Assembly (NCBI GenBank): GCA_023666705.1
Contig: JAMPBO010000004.1
Coordinates: 1 to 51,794 of the forward strand
Length of the DNA: 51,794 bases
DNA from: Bacteroides sp.
GTDB lineage: Bacteria > Bacillota > Clostridia > Lachnospirales > Lachnospiraceae
Direction: 5' to 3'
Notes under the pieces: model-generated
What the model was told of the DNA's origin: nothing
The model's database searches: none
The model's input: the letters and a program-made list of their open reading frames with translations, nothing else
Translations under genes and position numbers: made by a program
Shown here: positions 33,463 to 42,260 of the stretch, one piece after another
How positions within the stretch are numbered: the stretch's first letter is position 1
Layout: each line of letters starts with the position of its first letter

Positions 33463-35631
33463 TCATTCTCCTCCTTTCAGCACACTCTGGATTTCTTCCT
33501 CTGAAAGCTGCCCTCTGGCAATTTCCATGTAGGTTTCACAATTCTCCAACAGTTCCTTGTGCGTTCCCATTCCTACGATACAGCCTTCCTCCATAACAAG
33601 AATCTGATCGGCGTGCATGATGGTGGATATTCTTTGTGCAACGATAATAACTGTTGCACTCCCCGTCTGTTTTGCAAGTGCACTGCGGAGTGCCGCATCT
33701 GTCTTATAGTCCAACGCAGAAAAAGAATCATCAAAGAGGTAGACTTGCGGATGTTTCGCAATTGCTCTGGCAATAGAAAGCCTCTGCCTCTGACCTCCTG
33801 ATACATTGGAACCATTTTGGGCAATCGGTGCCTGATATCCCGCTTCTTTCGCTTCAATAAATTCCACTGCCTGCGAAATTGCTGCGGCAGACTCCATATC
33901 TTCATCTGTTATCTTCTCTCCGCCATATTTTAAATTACTCTCTATCGTTCCTGAAAACAAAACACCTTTCTGTGGCACATATCCAATGCTGTCCCTGAGT
34001 TTCTTTTGGCTAATCTCACGGATATCCACTCCATCAAGAGTAATACTTCCCTCGGAAACATCGTAAAACCTTGGGATAAGATGCATTAGTGTAGACTTGC
34101 CGCATCCGGTGGAACCTATGATTGCTGTTGTTTTTCCCGGCTCTGCCGTAAAAGAAATATGCTCCAGTACAGGTGTTTCGGCTCCAGGATAAGCAAAGGA
34201 AACATCCGAAAAAACAAGAACCCCTTTCATATGCTCCAATTCCTTATCCTTTGTATCAGGGACATCAACCAAAGAAACCTCCGTTTCCAAAACTTCCTCA
34301 ATACGGTCAGCAGCAACCCCGGCACGAGGCAGCATAATAGAAATCATGGAAAGCATTAAAAATGACATAATAATGACCATCGAATAGGTAATAAATGCTG
34401 TAAGGTTACCAACCTGCACGGTACCTGCATCCACACCCTGTGCTCCGACCCAGACAATCAGGACCGAAACACCATTCATAATGAGCATCATAACCGGCAT
34501 CATAAAAGTCATGGTGCGGTTGGTAAAGAGCTGTGTTTTAAAAAGATCCGTATTTACTTTCGCAAATCGTTCCTCCTCATATCCCTGCCGCCCAAATGCA
34601 CGAATCGGCATCACACCAGTTAGAAGCTCTCTGGATACAAGGTTCAGCCTGTCAACCAATTTCTGCATCACCTTGAATTTTGGATACGCTATGACAAACA
34701 AAACAGCAATACATACAGCCAGTGCAATGACTGCAACCACAATAATCCAGCTCATCTGTGAACCCGTCTGAATCACCTTGATAACACCTGCGACTGCAAG
34801 GATTGGTGCATATGTTACCATCCGCAGGAGCATGACAACCAGCATCTGCACCTGCTGGATATCATTGGTACACCGTGTAATAAGGGATGCAGTGGAAAAC
34901 TTCTCAATCTCTGCACTGGTAAAACCCATAACTTTGGTATAAAGCTGCTCCCGAAGGTCACGTCCAATGCCCGCCGATATGACAGATGCGATATAACCGG
35001 TCAGGACGGCAACCACCGCCATCACCAGTGCCATCGCTAACATCTTCATTCCAACTTTCCAAAGATACGTATTCCTGATTTTATTTAAATCAACACCTTG
35101 AGCCTCATATTCTGCCGAAACATAACTGACAGCAATCTGGTCAAGAAATGTGTCCGTCATCCCCTCCATCTGCGTAAGCGTATTTTGCATTTGCTGCCTA
35201 AAATCTTCTTTTGTCATTGCACCGGAAGCGATTGCAGCCTTTATCTGCTGAAGCCCTGCTGCCCCCTCTTCACTGCCTGCCATCTGGAAGACCACGCTCT
35301 CAGGAAGCAAAAGAATACTATGGATTTTTTCCCTGTCAGCATCTTCGATGTCTTTAAGGCTTCTCACCCCGTCACTGTCAGCAGCCAAATAGGATGCTTC
35401 AAGAGCTTCCGTTTCAGCATCTGTGAGAAAAAGCTCCAGTGTATCCAGACTTTCCCTGCGTATCGTTTCAGGCACGGCATCCTCAATACCATTTTGCTGA
35501 AGACCTACGTTGAGCAAATCACTGGTGTATGTCGGCAGGGCAAGGTCACAATATGCCTGCACAATCAACAATATAATAATAACCGCAACTGCAGACTTAG
35601 CTTTCGATAAAAAGTGAAAAATATTCTTCAT
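33463..35631 (-). CDS. ABC exporter half-transporter, degenerate-site subunit with extracellular insertion
   Basis: 722 residues. The first membrane helix (about 13-30) is followed by an about 150-residue acidic insertion predicted outside the cell (residues 35-190, e.g. DTLELFLTDAETEALEASYL), then helices 2-6 and the ATPase. Walker A is IIGSTGCGKSTL, signature NVSGGQRQRLS. In Walker B (VYLFDDSFSALD) the catalytic Glu is Asp, and the switch position is Gln (VAQRIST). These are the usual degenerate-site changes of heterodimeric exporters, so it pairs with the downstream half. It overlaps the upstream kinase-like gene by 4 nt. Confidence 0.92.
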   Translation of the reverse strand: MKNIFHFLSKAKSAVAVIIILLIVQAYCDLALPTYTSDLLNVGLQQNGIEDAVPETIRRESLDTLELFLTDAETEALEASYLAADSDGVRSLKDIEDADREKIHSILLLPESVVFQMAGSEEGAAGLQQIKAAIASGAMTKEDFRQQMQNTLTQMEGMTDTFLDQIAVSYVSAEYEAQGVDLNKIRNTYLWKVGMKMLAMALVMAVVAVLTGYIASVISAGIGRDLREQLYTKVMGFTSAEIEKFSTASLITRCTNDIQQVQMLVVMLLRMVTYAPILAVAGVIKVIQTGSQMSWIIVVAVIALAVCIAVLFVIAYPKFKVMQKLVDRLNLVSRELLTGVMPIRAFGRQGYEEERFAKVNTDLFKTQLFTNRTMTFMMPVMMLIMNGVSVLIVWVGAQGVDAGTVQVGNLTAFITYSMVIIMSFLMLSMISIMLPRAGVAADRIEEVLETEVSLVDVPDTKDKELEHMKGVLVFSDVSFAYPGAETPVLEHISFTAEPGKTTAIIGSTGCGKSTLMHLIPRFYDVSEGSITLDGVDIREISQKKLRDSIGYVPQKGVLFSGTIESNLKYGGEKITDEDMESAAAISQAVEFIEAKEAGYQAPIAQNGSNVSGGQRQRLSIARAIAKHPQVYLFDDSFSALDYKTDAALRSALAKQTGSATVIIVAQRISTIMHADQILVMEEGCIVGMGTHKELLENCETYMEIARGQLSEEEIQSVLKGGE

Positions 35632-36248
35632 GATGCCCCTCCCTGCTCTTTAGCCATTGTATTCCAAAGGATATCTGCACAACTTTCAATTCCAAGTTTA
35701 CCGCTATCCAGAACAAGATGATAATTCGACAGGTCACGCCAATCCTTTCCCGTATTTGCCGTAAAGTAACTGCTGCGCTTACGGTCAAACTTATGTATGA
35801 CAGCATCTGCCCTGTTTTTACTGATTTTATAATCCTCCACTGCCCTCTTTTTTCGCAGGCTTTTATCCGCATGGATGAATACCCACAGCACATCGTTTCT
35901 GCCTTCTAAAGCATTTGCAGCACATCTTCCCACAAAAATACCCGGGCCCTCCTCTGCCAAGCCTTTGATGATATTCTGCTCTTCCAGATAAATCATTCCT
36001 TCCTTAGAAAGATTTTCATCCAGCCCCTCATTCACTTTACCCATAAGATAAATGGAATACAGAAAACTGTTTGTTGTCTTTTCTTCATACCTCTCTATCT
36101 GGTCTATTCCAATATTCAGCTTTGCAGACACCCGTTCCAGAATTTCGGTCCCATAACAGGGAATCCCACTGATTTCTGACAATTTTTTTCCAATCTTAGT
36201 TCCTGCACTCCCATATTCGCGCTCAATCACAACATAATGGTATTTCAT
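35628..36248 (-). CDS. Cytidylate kinase-like protein
   Basis: 206 residues of the cytidylate kinase-like family 2. It has YVVIEREYGSAGTKIGKKLS (degenerate P-loop G-S-A-G-T), GIPCYGTEILE, the central helix EEQNIIKGLAEEGPGIFVGRCA, and a lid-like KRSSYFTANTGKDWRDLSNYHLVLDSG. The last segment NYHLVLDSGKLG is diagnostic. It may phosphorylate a nucleoside monophosphate or another small molecule. Its stop overlaps the ABC gene start (ATGA), and it lies between a MarR regulator and the exporter. In such operons its role is unknown. Confidence 0.82.
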   Translation of the reverse strand: MKYHYVVIEREYGSAGTKIGKKLSEISGIPCYGTEILERVSAKLNIGIDQIERYEEKTTNSFLYSIYLMGKVNEGLDENLSKEGMIYLEEQNIIKGLAEEGPGIFVGRCAANALEGRNDVLWVFIHADKSLRKKRAVEDYKISKNRADAVIHKFDRKRSSYFTANTGKDWRDLSNYHLVLDSGKLGIESCADILWNTMAKEQGGAS

Positions 36249-36266
36249 AAACGCCGATTACTCCTT

Positions 36267-36716
36267 TCATACTTCCATTGCATTCATCTTCTTAATTCTT
36301 TCTGCATTTTTATCCACAACCGCGAGACAACGCTGGTATGTTTCAATATCCGTTTTTGTAAGGTTTTCACTGATAAGCATATGAAATGACTCATGTGCTT
36401 TCTGGGCACGTTCAATAATGGGCTGTGCCTTCTGTGTACAAACAAGGCGCACCTTTCGCCGGTCGCCTGCCACAGATAACCGTTCCAAAAATCCTTCGTT
36501 TACCAGCTTATTGATGTTTACCGACAGGATATTCTCTTTGAATCCCCGACATCTGCTGATATCCTTTGCAGTACAAAGCTCAGGATTATTTGCTAAAAAC
36601 AACAGAACATCTATCGCCATCTGCGGCATTCCCAATTCGCTGCAGAGAGGCTTACAATAATGCTCATATGCTTCAAGACAGCTACGAAACACTGCTATAC
36701 TGTTCTTTGGTTCCAT
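36267..36716 (-). CDS. MarR family transcriptional regulator
   Basis: 149 residues with a MarR winged helix: QMAIDVLLFLANNPELCTAKDIS, RGFKENILSVNINKLVNEGFLERLSVAGDRRKVRLVCTQKAQPIIE. The D-R-R wing is canonical. The protein likely represses the operon encoding itself, the kinase-like protein and the ABC exporter, with derepression by an exporter substrate. A perfect palindrome (TTCAAATTTGAA) lies between its -10 element and start codon. Confidence 0.92.
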   Translation of the reverse strand: MEPKNSIAVFRSCLEAYEHYCKPLCSELGMPQMAIDVLLFLANNPELCTAKDISRCRGFKENILSVNINKLVNEGFLERLSVAGDRRKVRLVCTQKAQPIIERAQKAHESFHMLISENLTKTDIETYQRCLAVVDKNAERIKKMNAMEV

Positions 36717-36748
36717 CTCACACCTCCAATTAATCCAAATTTATAAGC

Positions 36749-36797
36749 TTCAAATTTGAACAATTCATTATTATACTATTTTAGATTTCTTTGTCAA
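36749..36797 (-). promoter_or_regulatory. Promoter and MarR operator of the exporter operon
   Basis: Minus strand -35 TTGACA (36792-36797), 16-nt spacer, -10 TATAAT (36770-36775). A perfect 12-bp palindrome TTCAAATTTGAA (36749-36760) lies at the expected transcription start, the usual place for MarR repressor binding. Confidence 0.8.
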
Positions 36798-36872
36798 TAG
36801 AAAACATTTTATATACATTATATATTTTTTTTGGGGGTATTAAGTCATTCCCAAACAGAATAAAAAAAGAAA

Positions 36873-36927
36873 GGGGCTTGGCAGTGTAATTTTATGTGTG
36901 CCTTAAAATCCTTACTGCGACAGCCCC
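36873..36927 (-). terminator. Palindromic repeat family C, copy 2, acting as terminator
   Basis: CTTACTGCGACAGCCCC (36911-36927) pairs with GGGGCTTGGCAGTG (36873-36886). On the minus strand a T-rich tract (TTTCTTTTTTTATT) follows, so it terminates the small membrane protein gene. About 31 nt are shared with the 29931 copy in opposite orientation. Confidence 0.8.
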
Positions 36928-36933
36928 TTAATA

Positions 36934-37281
36934 TCAATATAATTCATTCCAATAAGTAACCAAATTCACAATTTGGCAAATACAAAGTAACCAAAGCGGT
37001 ATTGTATTAAATAATACGAGAATAATATACTTTTTACTAATGATTTCTTTTTTTCTCAATTCAGAATATAAAAAAATTGAAATGACTGTAAAAAGAATTG
37101 GTATGCCAATGCTTTGGGCAGGTACAAGGTACTTTCTTTCAAATATTGCATAGGGATGTGTAATAACGATTGAACCGTCAAATGTTGCAGAAAAATAAAA
37201 GACTAACCACAAGCACCAATAACACGCAAGCAACACAATCACTACATCAAGAACGGTAAACAAAAATTTTTTTATTTTCAT
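36934..37281 (-). CDS. Small membrane protein of unknown function
   Basis: 115 residues with three hydrophobic segments (about 8-30, 55-72, 82-108). A segment between the first two (FDGSIVITHPYAIFERKY) should be outside the membrane. I do not recognise the family. AGGTGA lies before the ATG. A good promoter precedes it and a terminator follows, so it is expressed alone. Confidence 0.7.
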   Translation of the reverse strand: MKIKKFLFTVLDVVIVLLACYWCLWLVFYFSATFDGSIVITHPYAIFERKYLVPAQSIGIPILFTVISIFLYSELRKKEIISKKYIILVLFNTIPLWLLCICQIVNLVTYWNELY

Positions 37282-37341
37282 TTTAAATCACCTGCCATCC
37301 CTAACCTTAATGTGAGTGCAAAAAACTTACCCTCTACCACT

Positions 37342-37370
37342 TTTATACATTATTTCATACCCAAAGTCAA
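37342..37370 (-). promoter_or_regulatory. Sigma-A promoter of the 115-residue membrane protein
   Basis: Minus strand -35 TTGACT (37365-37370), 17-nt spacer, -10 TATAAA (37342-37347), in the spacer after the MATE gene. Confidence 0.7.
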
Positions 37371-37387
37371 TGACACCGTAAGCGGCT

Positions 37388-38797
37388 TTACTCTGTTGCT
37401 TCACGCCGTCCGCCAAGCTCCCGATATGTACGCACAATTATAACCAGTGCTATTACAAAGGTCAGAATATCCGAGACAGGCATGGAATAAAGTACGCCGT
37501 CCAAACCAAAAAACACAGGTAAAAGCAAGGCAAAGCCAACACCAAATACTACCTCACGTACCAGTGAAATTGCAATTGAGGCTGCCGCCTTTCCCAAGGA
37601 TTGCAGGAAAATAAAGGTTCCCTTGTTTACAGTGGCAAAAATCATCATGCACAGATAAATCCGAAAGCTCTTGACTGCGAATTGTGTATAATAGGTACTT
37701 TCATTTGCTGCACCAAACAAATTGATAAGCTGCCGTGGGAATAATTCCACAATAAGCAGTGCAATTGCACCTACAATGGCTTCCACGGCAAGTAACCTTG
37801 TAAACAGGCTTTTCACCCTGTCCTTCCTGCCTGCACCGATATTGTAGCCTACAATCGGAATACAGCCTGCCGCCGTTCCCACTGCGATAGAAATAACAAT
37901 TTGAAAGAATTTCATTACGATACCGACTACCGCCATCGGGATTTGTGCATACTGCACCTGTCCAAATACATCATCTACTGCACCATACTTTTGAATCATA
38001 TTATTGACTGCCGCCATCGCCGCTACCAATGAAATTTGTGACAAAAAGCTTGTAACACCAAGTGCAAGATATTTTCCTGCCAGTTGGTGATGCACACGGA
38101 AGCTGGCTGCCTCAAGACTGACCGCCTTCATATGGCACAAATACCACACAGCCATTCCCGCCGTTAAAATTTGCCCCATAACGGTAGCCACTGCCGCACC
38201 CATCATGCCCCATTTACAGACAAAAATGAAAATAGGGTCAAGAATAATATTTACAACTGCCCCCGCCAAGGTAGACAGCATGGCAAACCTTGGGCTTCCG
38301 TCAGAACGGATAACAGGATTCATTGCCTGACCGAACATATAAAATAGAATACCTATGCTTATCCAGAAAAAATATTCCTTGGCATGTGCAAATGTTTCCT
38401 CATTGACCCGTCCTCCAAACAACGTCAAAATTGGCTCCTGAAAAATGAGATAAGCAGCAGTAAGTACAATACTGCTTATTACACATAGCAATACTGCACT
38501 TCCAATGCTTTTTCCTGCATCGTCTCTCCTGCCTCCTCCAAGACAAATGCTGACAAAGGCACAGCAGCCGTCACCAATCATCACGGCTACTGCCAATGCT
38601 ATTACTGTCAGTGGAAATACTACCGTATTAGCCGCATTCCCGTAAGAACCAAGGTAATCGGCATTGGCAATAAAAAGCTGGTCTACAATGTTATAGAGTG
38701 CTGCCACCAGCAGGGAAATCACACAGGGCACTGCATACTTTTTCATCAATGCTCCGACAGGCTGTTTTTCCAAAAAATCATTTACTTTTTCTTCCAT
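37388..38797 (-). CDS. MATE family efflux transporter
   Basis: 469 residues, about 12 transmembrane helices in two MatE halves. Diagnostic parts are GALMKKYAVPCVISLLVAALYNIVDQLFIA (helix 1), AVMIGDGCCAFVSICLGGGRRDDA and its repeat GCIPIVGYNIGAGRKDRVKSLF. It exports drugs or metabolites with Na+ or H+ antiport. Three ATGs occur in a row (38803, 38800, 38797); I use the last, 7 nt after AAGGAG. The gene has its own promoter and a hairpin with T-run in the leader, so expression may be controlled by premature termination. Confidence 0.92.
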   Translation of the reverse strand: MEEKVNDFLEKQPVGALMKKYAVPCVISLLVAALYNIVDQLFIANADYLGSYGNAANTVVFPLTVIALAVAVMIGDGCCAFVSICLGGGRRDDAGKSIGSAVLLCVISSIVLTAAYLIFQEPILTLFGGRVNEETFAHAKEYFFWISIGILFYMFGQAMNPVIRSDGSPRFAMLSTLAGAVVNIILDPIFIFVCKWGMMGAAVATVMGQILTAGMAVWYLCHMKAVSLEAASFRVHHQLAGKYLALGVTSFLSQISLVAAMAAVNNMIQKYGAVDDVFGQVQYAQIPMAVVGIVMKFFQIVISIAVGTAAGCIPIVGYNIGAGRKDRVKSLFTRLLAVEAIVGAIALLIVELFPRQLINLFGAANESTYYTQFAVKSFRIYLCMMIFATVNKGTFIFLQSLGKAAASIAISLVREVVFGVGFALLLPVFFGLDGVLYSMPVSDILTFVIALVIIVRTYRELGGRREATE

Positions 38798-38833
38798 CAT
38801 CATTCTCCTTATCTGTTTTTTGTAAAAAAATAA

Positions 38834-38876
38834 TGCGTAATCAAAGAAGCTGGACTTATGCCTCTTTGGCTACGCA
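38834..38876 (-). terminator. Terminator-like hairpin in the MATE leader
   Basis: TGCGTA..CAAAGA pairs with TCTTTG..TACGCA across the segment; on the minus strand TTATTTTTTT follows. It is downstream of the MATE promoter and about 35 nt before the start, the position of an attenuator. Promoter-distal leader sequence is not a riboswitch class I recognise. Confidence 0.7.
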
Positions 38877-38964
38877 CTTTTCATATCATTATTTTATTAG
38901 ACAGCATTTTTGATGCAAACAGTCATACCTGAAAACAGCATCCAAAACACCTTTTTCGCATTGT

Positions 38965-38993
38965 ATTATAAACCTTCGGCTATTTTTTTTCAA
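38965..38993 (-). promoter_or_regulatory. Sigma-A promoter of the MATE gene
   Basis: Minus strand -35 TTGAAA (38988-38993), 17-nt spacer, -10 TATAAT (38965-38970). It sets a leader of about 160 nt. Confidence 0.75.
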
Positions 38994-39067
38994 TATAAAT
39001 TTTACCATGAATTTACATTTTTTATGCAAATGTCAAAATTTACTATTGACATCTACTGTAATTCATT

Positions 39068-39439
39068 TTATTTCAGTAATTCATCACTGATTCTGATTAT
39101 CTCAGGTGCGATTCTTTCTTTTTCCTTTTTTGTAATATGGCTGTACAGGGGATAGGCTGCCGCCACCCCTGCAATGCCCACGATACCGACAATAATGCCA
39201 AGTACAAACAGCTTTTCTCCCCACACCATGATACAGGACATGCCTGTTCCCAAAATCAGGCACCCGATAATGCCTGTCGTTAATGCCGCAATCATGCCCT
39301 TCCTCGTAACACCTGCGTCCAAACGGCGAAGCTGCTCCAATTTATCATCCTGCTTTGGACAGTATTTATCCCTGATTTGCTTTACCTCAGCCTGCTCCTT
39401 TGGCGAATAAGTGTAATTATATTTATTATCATCCTCCAT
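39068..39439 (-). CDS. Small two-TM protein, paralogue of 42801-43163
   Basis: 123 residues. A charged N-terminal helix (QAEVKQIRDKY, DDKLEQLRRLD) precedes two hydrophobic segments (about 48-72 and 76-99) and a charged C-terminal helix ending EIIRISDELLK. The protein at 42801-43163 has the same plan and shared motifs: KLxQL..LD, GMxCIM/GMSLVM, GIVxGIVG/GIVIGVVG, YPxY, EII.(I/L)SD..(L/M)K. I do not know the family; similar small proteins are sometimes annotated from weak homology. It is the last gene of the two-component operon, 34 nt after the membrane protein, with AAGGAGG before the ATG. Confidence 0.75.
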   Translation of the reverse strand: MEDDNKYNYTYSPKEQAEVKQIRDKYCPKQDDKLEQLRRLDAGVTRKGMIAALTTGIIGCLILGTGMSCIMVWGEKLFVLGIIVGIVGIAGVAAAYPLYSHITKKEKERIAPEIIRISDELLK

Positions 39440-39473
39440 TTTAACGTCCTCCTTTTACTTTTCAACTTAAATC

Positions 39474-40346
39474 CTATAATTTACGCAATTGCTTTGTAGC
39501 GTAAACTATCATGTAAACAGCCATATAAAGTATCACTGCACACACAACAAAGCCCGTGCAGGAGGTCATAGTTCTGCGGAAGCTGCCACCGTCTCCGTCC
39601 CCAAACGCCGTAATCATTGCAGTCTCAAGGGACAGCATGGATACAACTGCTGCCACAAGGTTGATTGCCTTTGCAGCAGACATGACTGGACTGTTATATT
39701 TTTTGTAGCGGACGACATTTACAATTGCAGACGCAAGGGTTGAAAACGTATATGCTGCCATGGCAATTGTCATAATATAGTGGTAAGAAAATCCCCTGTT
39801 TTGCCGTACAATGTAAAACACGATAACCGACAGGGCAATATTCATTACAAGCAGCATGATGCCGCAGAAGCGGTAATGCTGAAGCTCAAGCTGATGGTTT
39901 TCTCCAAGCTTATCCTGCTTCGTTCCCCTAAGCAGAAAAAAACGCATACAGCCCAGCAGGAAATAATATCCCGACAATGCGTAAAACCATACGGAATGGT
40001 TGTAAATCCCAAGTCCAAGCTGCATAATGGCATAAACTGCATTTATGGCAAGGGAGCCATACAAAGAAATTTTTACACGAAGCGACGCATCACCCAGGTA
40101 CCTGCTTATATATTGATTGCCCTGCTTGATTTTACTTACTTTATGCTTAGCCGCAGGTATGACTGCACAGCATGCAATTATCAGTGCATAGGCTGATAAG
40201 AAATAGGACAGATACGCTATTGCAGGCAGTACATTTTTACCGGCAAATGCATAAACCAAAAGTGCTGTCGCAAACGGCACAAACAGAATCGTGACTATTT
40301 TGTGTGGGAACAACAGCTTATGCAGAATTTTCTTCAGTTTTTCCAT
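39474..40346 (-). CDS. Polytopic membrane protein of the two-component operon
   Basis: 290 residues with about seven to eight hydrophobic segments (around 17-30, 38-63, 92-112, 118-135, 158-178, 187-212, 226-245, 260-283). No family is recognised. Its start overlaps the kinase 3' end by 29 nt, with GGAGG 8 nt upstream inside the kinase gene. The location suggests it senses or modulates the kinase, or is its output. The shared operon with the kinase is seen; the role is inferred. Confidence 0.7.
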   Translation of the reverse strand: MEKLKKILHKLLFPHKIVTILFVPFATALLVYAFAGKNVLPAIAYLSYFLSAYALIIACCAVIPAAKHKVSKIKQGNQYISRYLGDASLRVKISLYGSLAINAVYAIMQLGLGIYNHSVWFYALSGYYFLLGCMRFFLLRGTKQDKLGENHQLELQHYRFCGIMLLVMNIALSVIVFYIVRQNRGFSYHYIMTIAMAAYTFSTLASAIVNVVRYKKYNSPVMSAAKAINLVAAVVSMLSLETAMITAFGDGDGGSFRRTMTSCTGFVVCAVILYMAVYMIVYATKQLRKL

Positions 40347-41418
40347 TTGTAATCCTCCGCATTTTCACCGTAAAGGTGCTTCCCTTTCCCACCTCGCTTG
40401 AAACGGAAATTTCGCACCCCATAATATCAATAATCCGCTTCACGAGAGCAAGCCCCAAGCCGTTTCCCTGCGAGGCATGTGAGGTATCTCCCTGATAAAA
40501 TTTATCAAATATATGGGTGCCTGTTTCCTTGGAAATACCACACCCTGTATCTCTTACCGTCACAACAGCCGTCTCATTTTCAGCATGCAGGGAAAGAGCC
40601 AGCAAGCCTCCCTGTTCGGTAAATTTAATGGCATTGGAAAATAGATTGTTCCATACGAGCTTCACCATTTCCTTGTCCGCCCTTACCTGAATGTTATCCG
40701 AAATATCCGTCTTAAGCTCAAGCTCCTTTTCCTCCCACAAATTTTCAAAATCCAAAAGGCACTCACAAAGCTGCTCCCCCAAATCATACACCTCAAGCTG
40801 CGGAAATATCTGTTGGTTTTCCAGCTTATTTAATTTTAAGATATTTGAAATCAAATCAGAAAGACGGTGTGTTGCATCCATGATTGCCTTTGTGTATTCA
40901 TGTTTCTTTTCCTCCTGCAACTCTCTTTGGGAAAGCAGCATGGCATAATTTTGAATGACTGCAAGGGGCGTCTTTATCTCGTGGGATACATTTGCCACAA
41001 AATCCGCACGCAGCGTCTCAATGCCCGAAAGCTCCTCTGCCATTTTATTAAAGCAGGCAATAATTCGGTTAAATGCATCATCCCTTCGCAGCCCGCCATT
41101 TGCCTCAATCCGAACAGTAAAATCGCCCTGCATGATTTGTTCTGCTGCCTGCACAATTTTTTTGACGGGTCTTTCCACGGTAAGCCTTCTTCTTATTCCG
41201 TCTATCAATACAAATACTACGGTCAGCAATAATACATTTCCAAATGTAAGCTTAGCTGCAACATTAATATTTTCTCTCGTCAGCTGCAAGCCCATCTTTG
41301 ATGACAATACACTCAAAAAAAGCAGCATACAGCAGGTAACGCTAAATGCCGTCAACAGAAAAAATACGAGAAAGCTCCATATGGAATGTAACAGTATTTT
41401 ATGATTTTTCTTTTTCAT
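40318..41418 (-). CDS. Sensor histidine kinase
   Basis: 366 residues. Two transmembrane helices (about 13-35 and 55-70) enclose a very short outer loop (about 15 residues), as in intramembrane-sensing kinases. HAMP: RPVKKIVQAAEQIMQGDFTVRI. HisKA has the phospho-acceptor in NVSHEIKTPLAVI; HATPase has N-box NNLFSNAIKFT, DTGCGISKETG and GLGLALVKRII. All catalytic boxes are intact. The tiny loop suggests it detects a membrane signal or a partner protein, perhaps the polytopic protein downstream. Its start overlaps the regulator stop by 4 nt (ATGA). Confidence 0.93.
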   Translation of the reverse strand: MKKKNHKILLHSIWSFLVFFLLTAFSVTCCMLLFLSVLSSKMGLQLTRENINVAAKLTFGNVLLLTVVFVLIDGIRRRLTVERPVKKIVQAAEQIMQGDFTVRIEANGGLRRDDAFNRIIACFNKMAEELSGIETLRADFVANVSHEIKTPLAVIQNYAMLLSQRELQEEKKHEYTKAIMDATHRLSDLISNILKLNKLENQQIFPQLEVYDLGEQLCECLLDFENLWEEKELELKTDISDNIQVRADKEMVKLVWNNLFSNAIKFTEQGGLLALSLHAENETAVVTVRDTGCGISKETGTHIFDKFYQGDTSHASQGNGLGLALVKRIIDIMGCEISVSSEVGKGSTFTVKMRRITNGKTEENSA

Positions 41419-42089
41419 TTGATTACCGCCTTATAACCAAGCCCATGGACCGTTACAATTTCAAAATCAGGGCAGCCTGAAAATTTGTCCCGAAGCTTTG
41501 TAATATACACATCTACTGTTCTCGGACCCGAAGCCGTATCACTGTCCCAAAACTCATCCATAAGCTGCGAGCGGGTAAATGTTTTTTTCGGATAGGAAAG
41601 CAGCTTATACAAAAGATTAAATTCACGCACGGTAAGCGAAATTTCCTCCGTATCCAAATAAGCTGAATGTTCCTCCAAATCAAGTACAAGCTTGCCGATT
41701 TTAATTTCCTTGCTTGCCGCAATTTTTGCCCGACGCAAAAGTGCCCCTATCCGTAGCAGCAGCTCATCCAAATCAATGGGCTTAACCAGATAATCATCAA
41801 TCCCTGCCCGAAAGCCTCTTTGCTTTGCCGCAAAATCATCACGTGCCGTCATAAACAAAATGGGAATTTCATCATCAAGCTCCCGAACCGATTTTGCAAA
41901 TTCAAAGCCATCCACATCAGGCATCATAATATCCGAAATAATCATATCAAAAACCGTGCCGCCGTACATTTCATCAAATGCCTCATTTGCAGAAAGACAG
42001 CCGACCGTCTCGTATCCGTTTTGTCCCAAATATGTACAAACCGTCCGGTTCAGCTCCCTGTCATCCTCGACAACTAAAATTTTGAACAT
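41415..42089 (-). CDS. OmpR-type response regulator (SaeR-like by predicted site)
   Basis: 224 residues. Receiver domain with acidic pair EDD, phospho-acceptor in DMIISDIMMPDVDG, T in FMTARDD and K in YLVKPIDLDELL. C-terminal winged helix with LTVREFNLLYKLLSYPKKTFTRSQLMDEFW and VDVYITKLRDKF. The start is placed at the second of two ATGs, 7 nt after GGAGG. A GTTAA-N6-GTTAG repeat upstream matches the site used by SaeR regulators and recurs before a paralogue of an operon gene, suggesting autoregulation and a small regulon. Confidence 0.93.
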   Translation of the reverse strand: MFKILVVEDDRELNRTVCTYLGQNGYETVGCLSANEAFDEMYGGTVFDMIISDIMMPDVDGFEFAKSVRELDDEIPILFMTARDDFAAKQRGFRAGIDDYLVKPIDLDELLLRIGALLRRAKIAASKEIKIGKLVLDLEEHSAYLDTEEISLTVREFNLLYKLLSYPKKTFTRSQLMDEFWDSDTASGPRTVDVYITKLRDKFSGCPDFEIVTVHGLGYKAVIK

Positions 42090-42122
42090 CATTTCGCCTC
42101 CCATCTGAGTTTATTATGCCAT

Positions 42123-42172
42123 ATCGCCAATCGAAGATTGGCGATGCACTATTTGCGACGTTCTTTCGCAAA
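42123..42172. other. Two tandem hairpins in the response regulator leader
   Basis: ATCGCCAATC-GAA-GATTGGCGAT (42123-42145) is a perfect 10-bp stem; TTTGCGA/TCGCAAA (42152-42172) follows. Both lie between the promoter and start of the regulator gene on the minus strand. No T-run follows, so not a terminator; they may shape mRNA stability. Confidence 0.5.
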
Positions 42173-42193
42173 GTATAATGTTCGTTTACGTAC

Positions 42194-42223
42194 ATTGTAC
42201 CATAATTTCACAGTGCAGCTCAA
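42194..42223 (-). promoter_or_regulatory. Possible promoter of the two-component operon
   Basis: Minus strand TTGAGC (42218-42223), 18-nt spacer, TACAAT (42194-42199). It lies about 105 nt before the regulator start codon, 38 nt from the GTTAA repeat. Confidence 0.5.
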
Positions 42224-42260
42224 TTTCGCTTCACTATCGTGTATATTCTACCATACAATT

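Noticed and set aside
33463-35631. Inactive ABC subunit because of Asp in Walker B and Gln at the switch
   Set aside because: These changes are normal for the degenerate site of heterodimeric exporters, and the partner next door has a canonical site.
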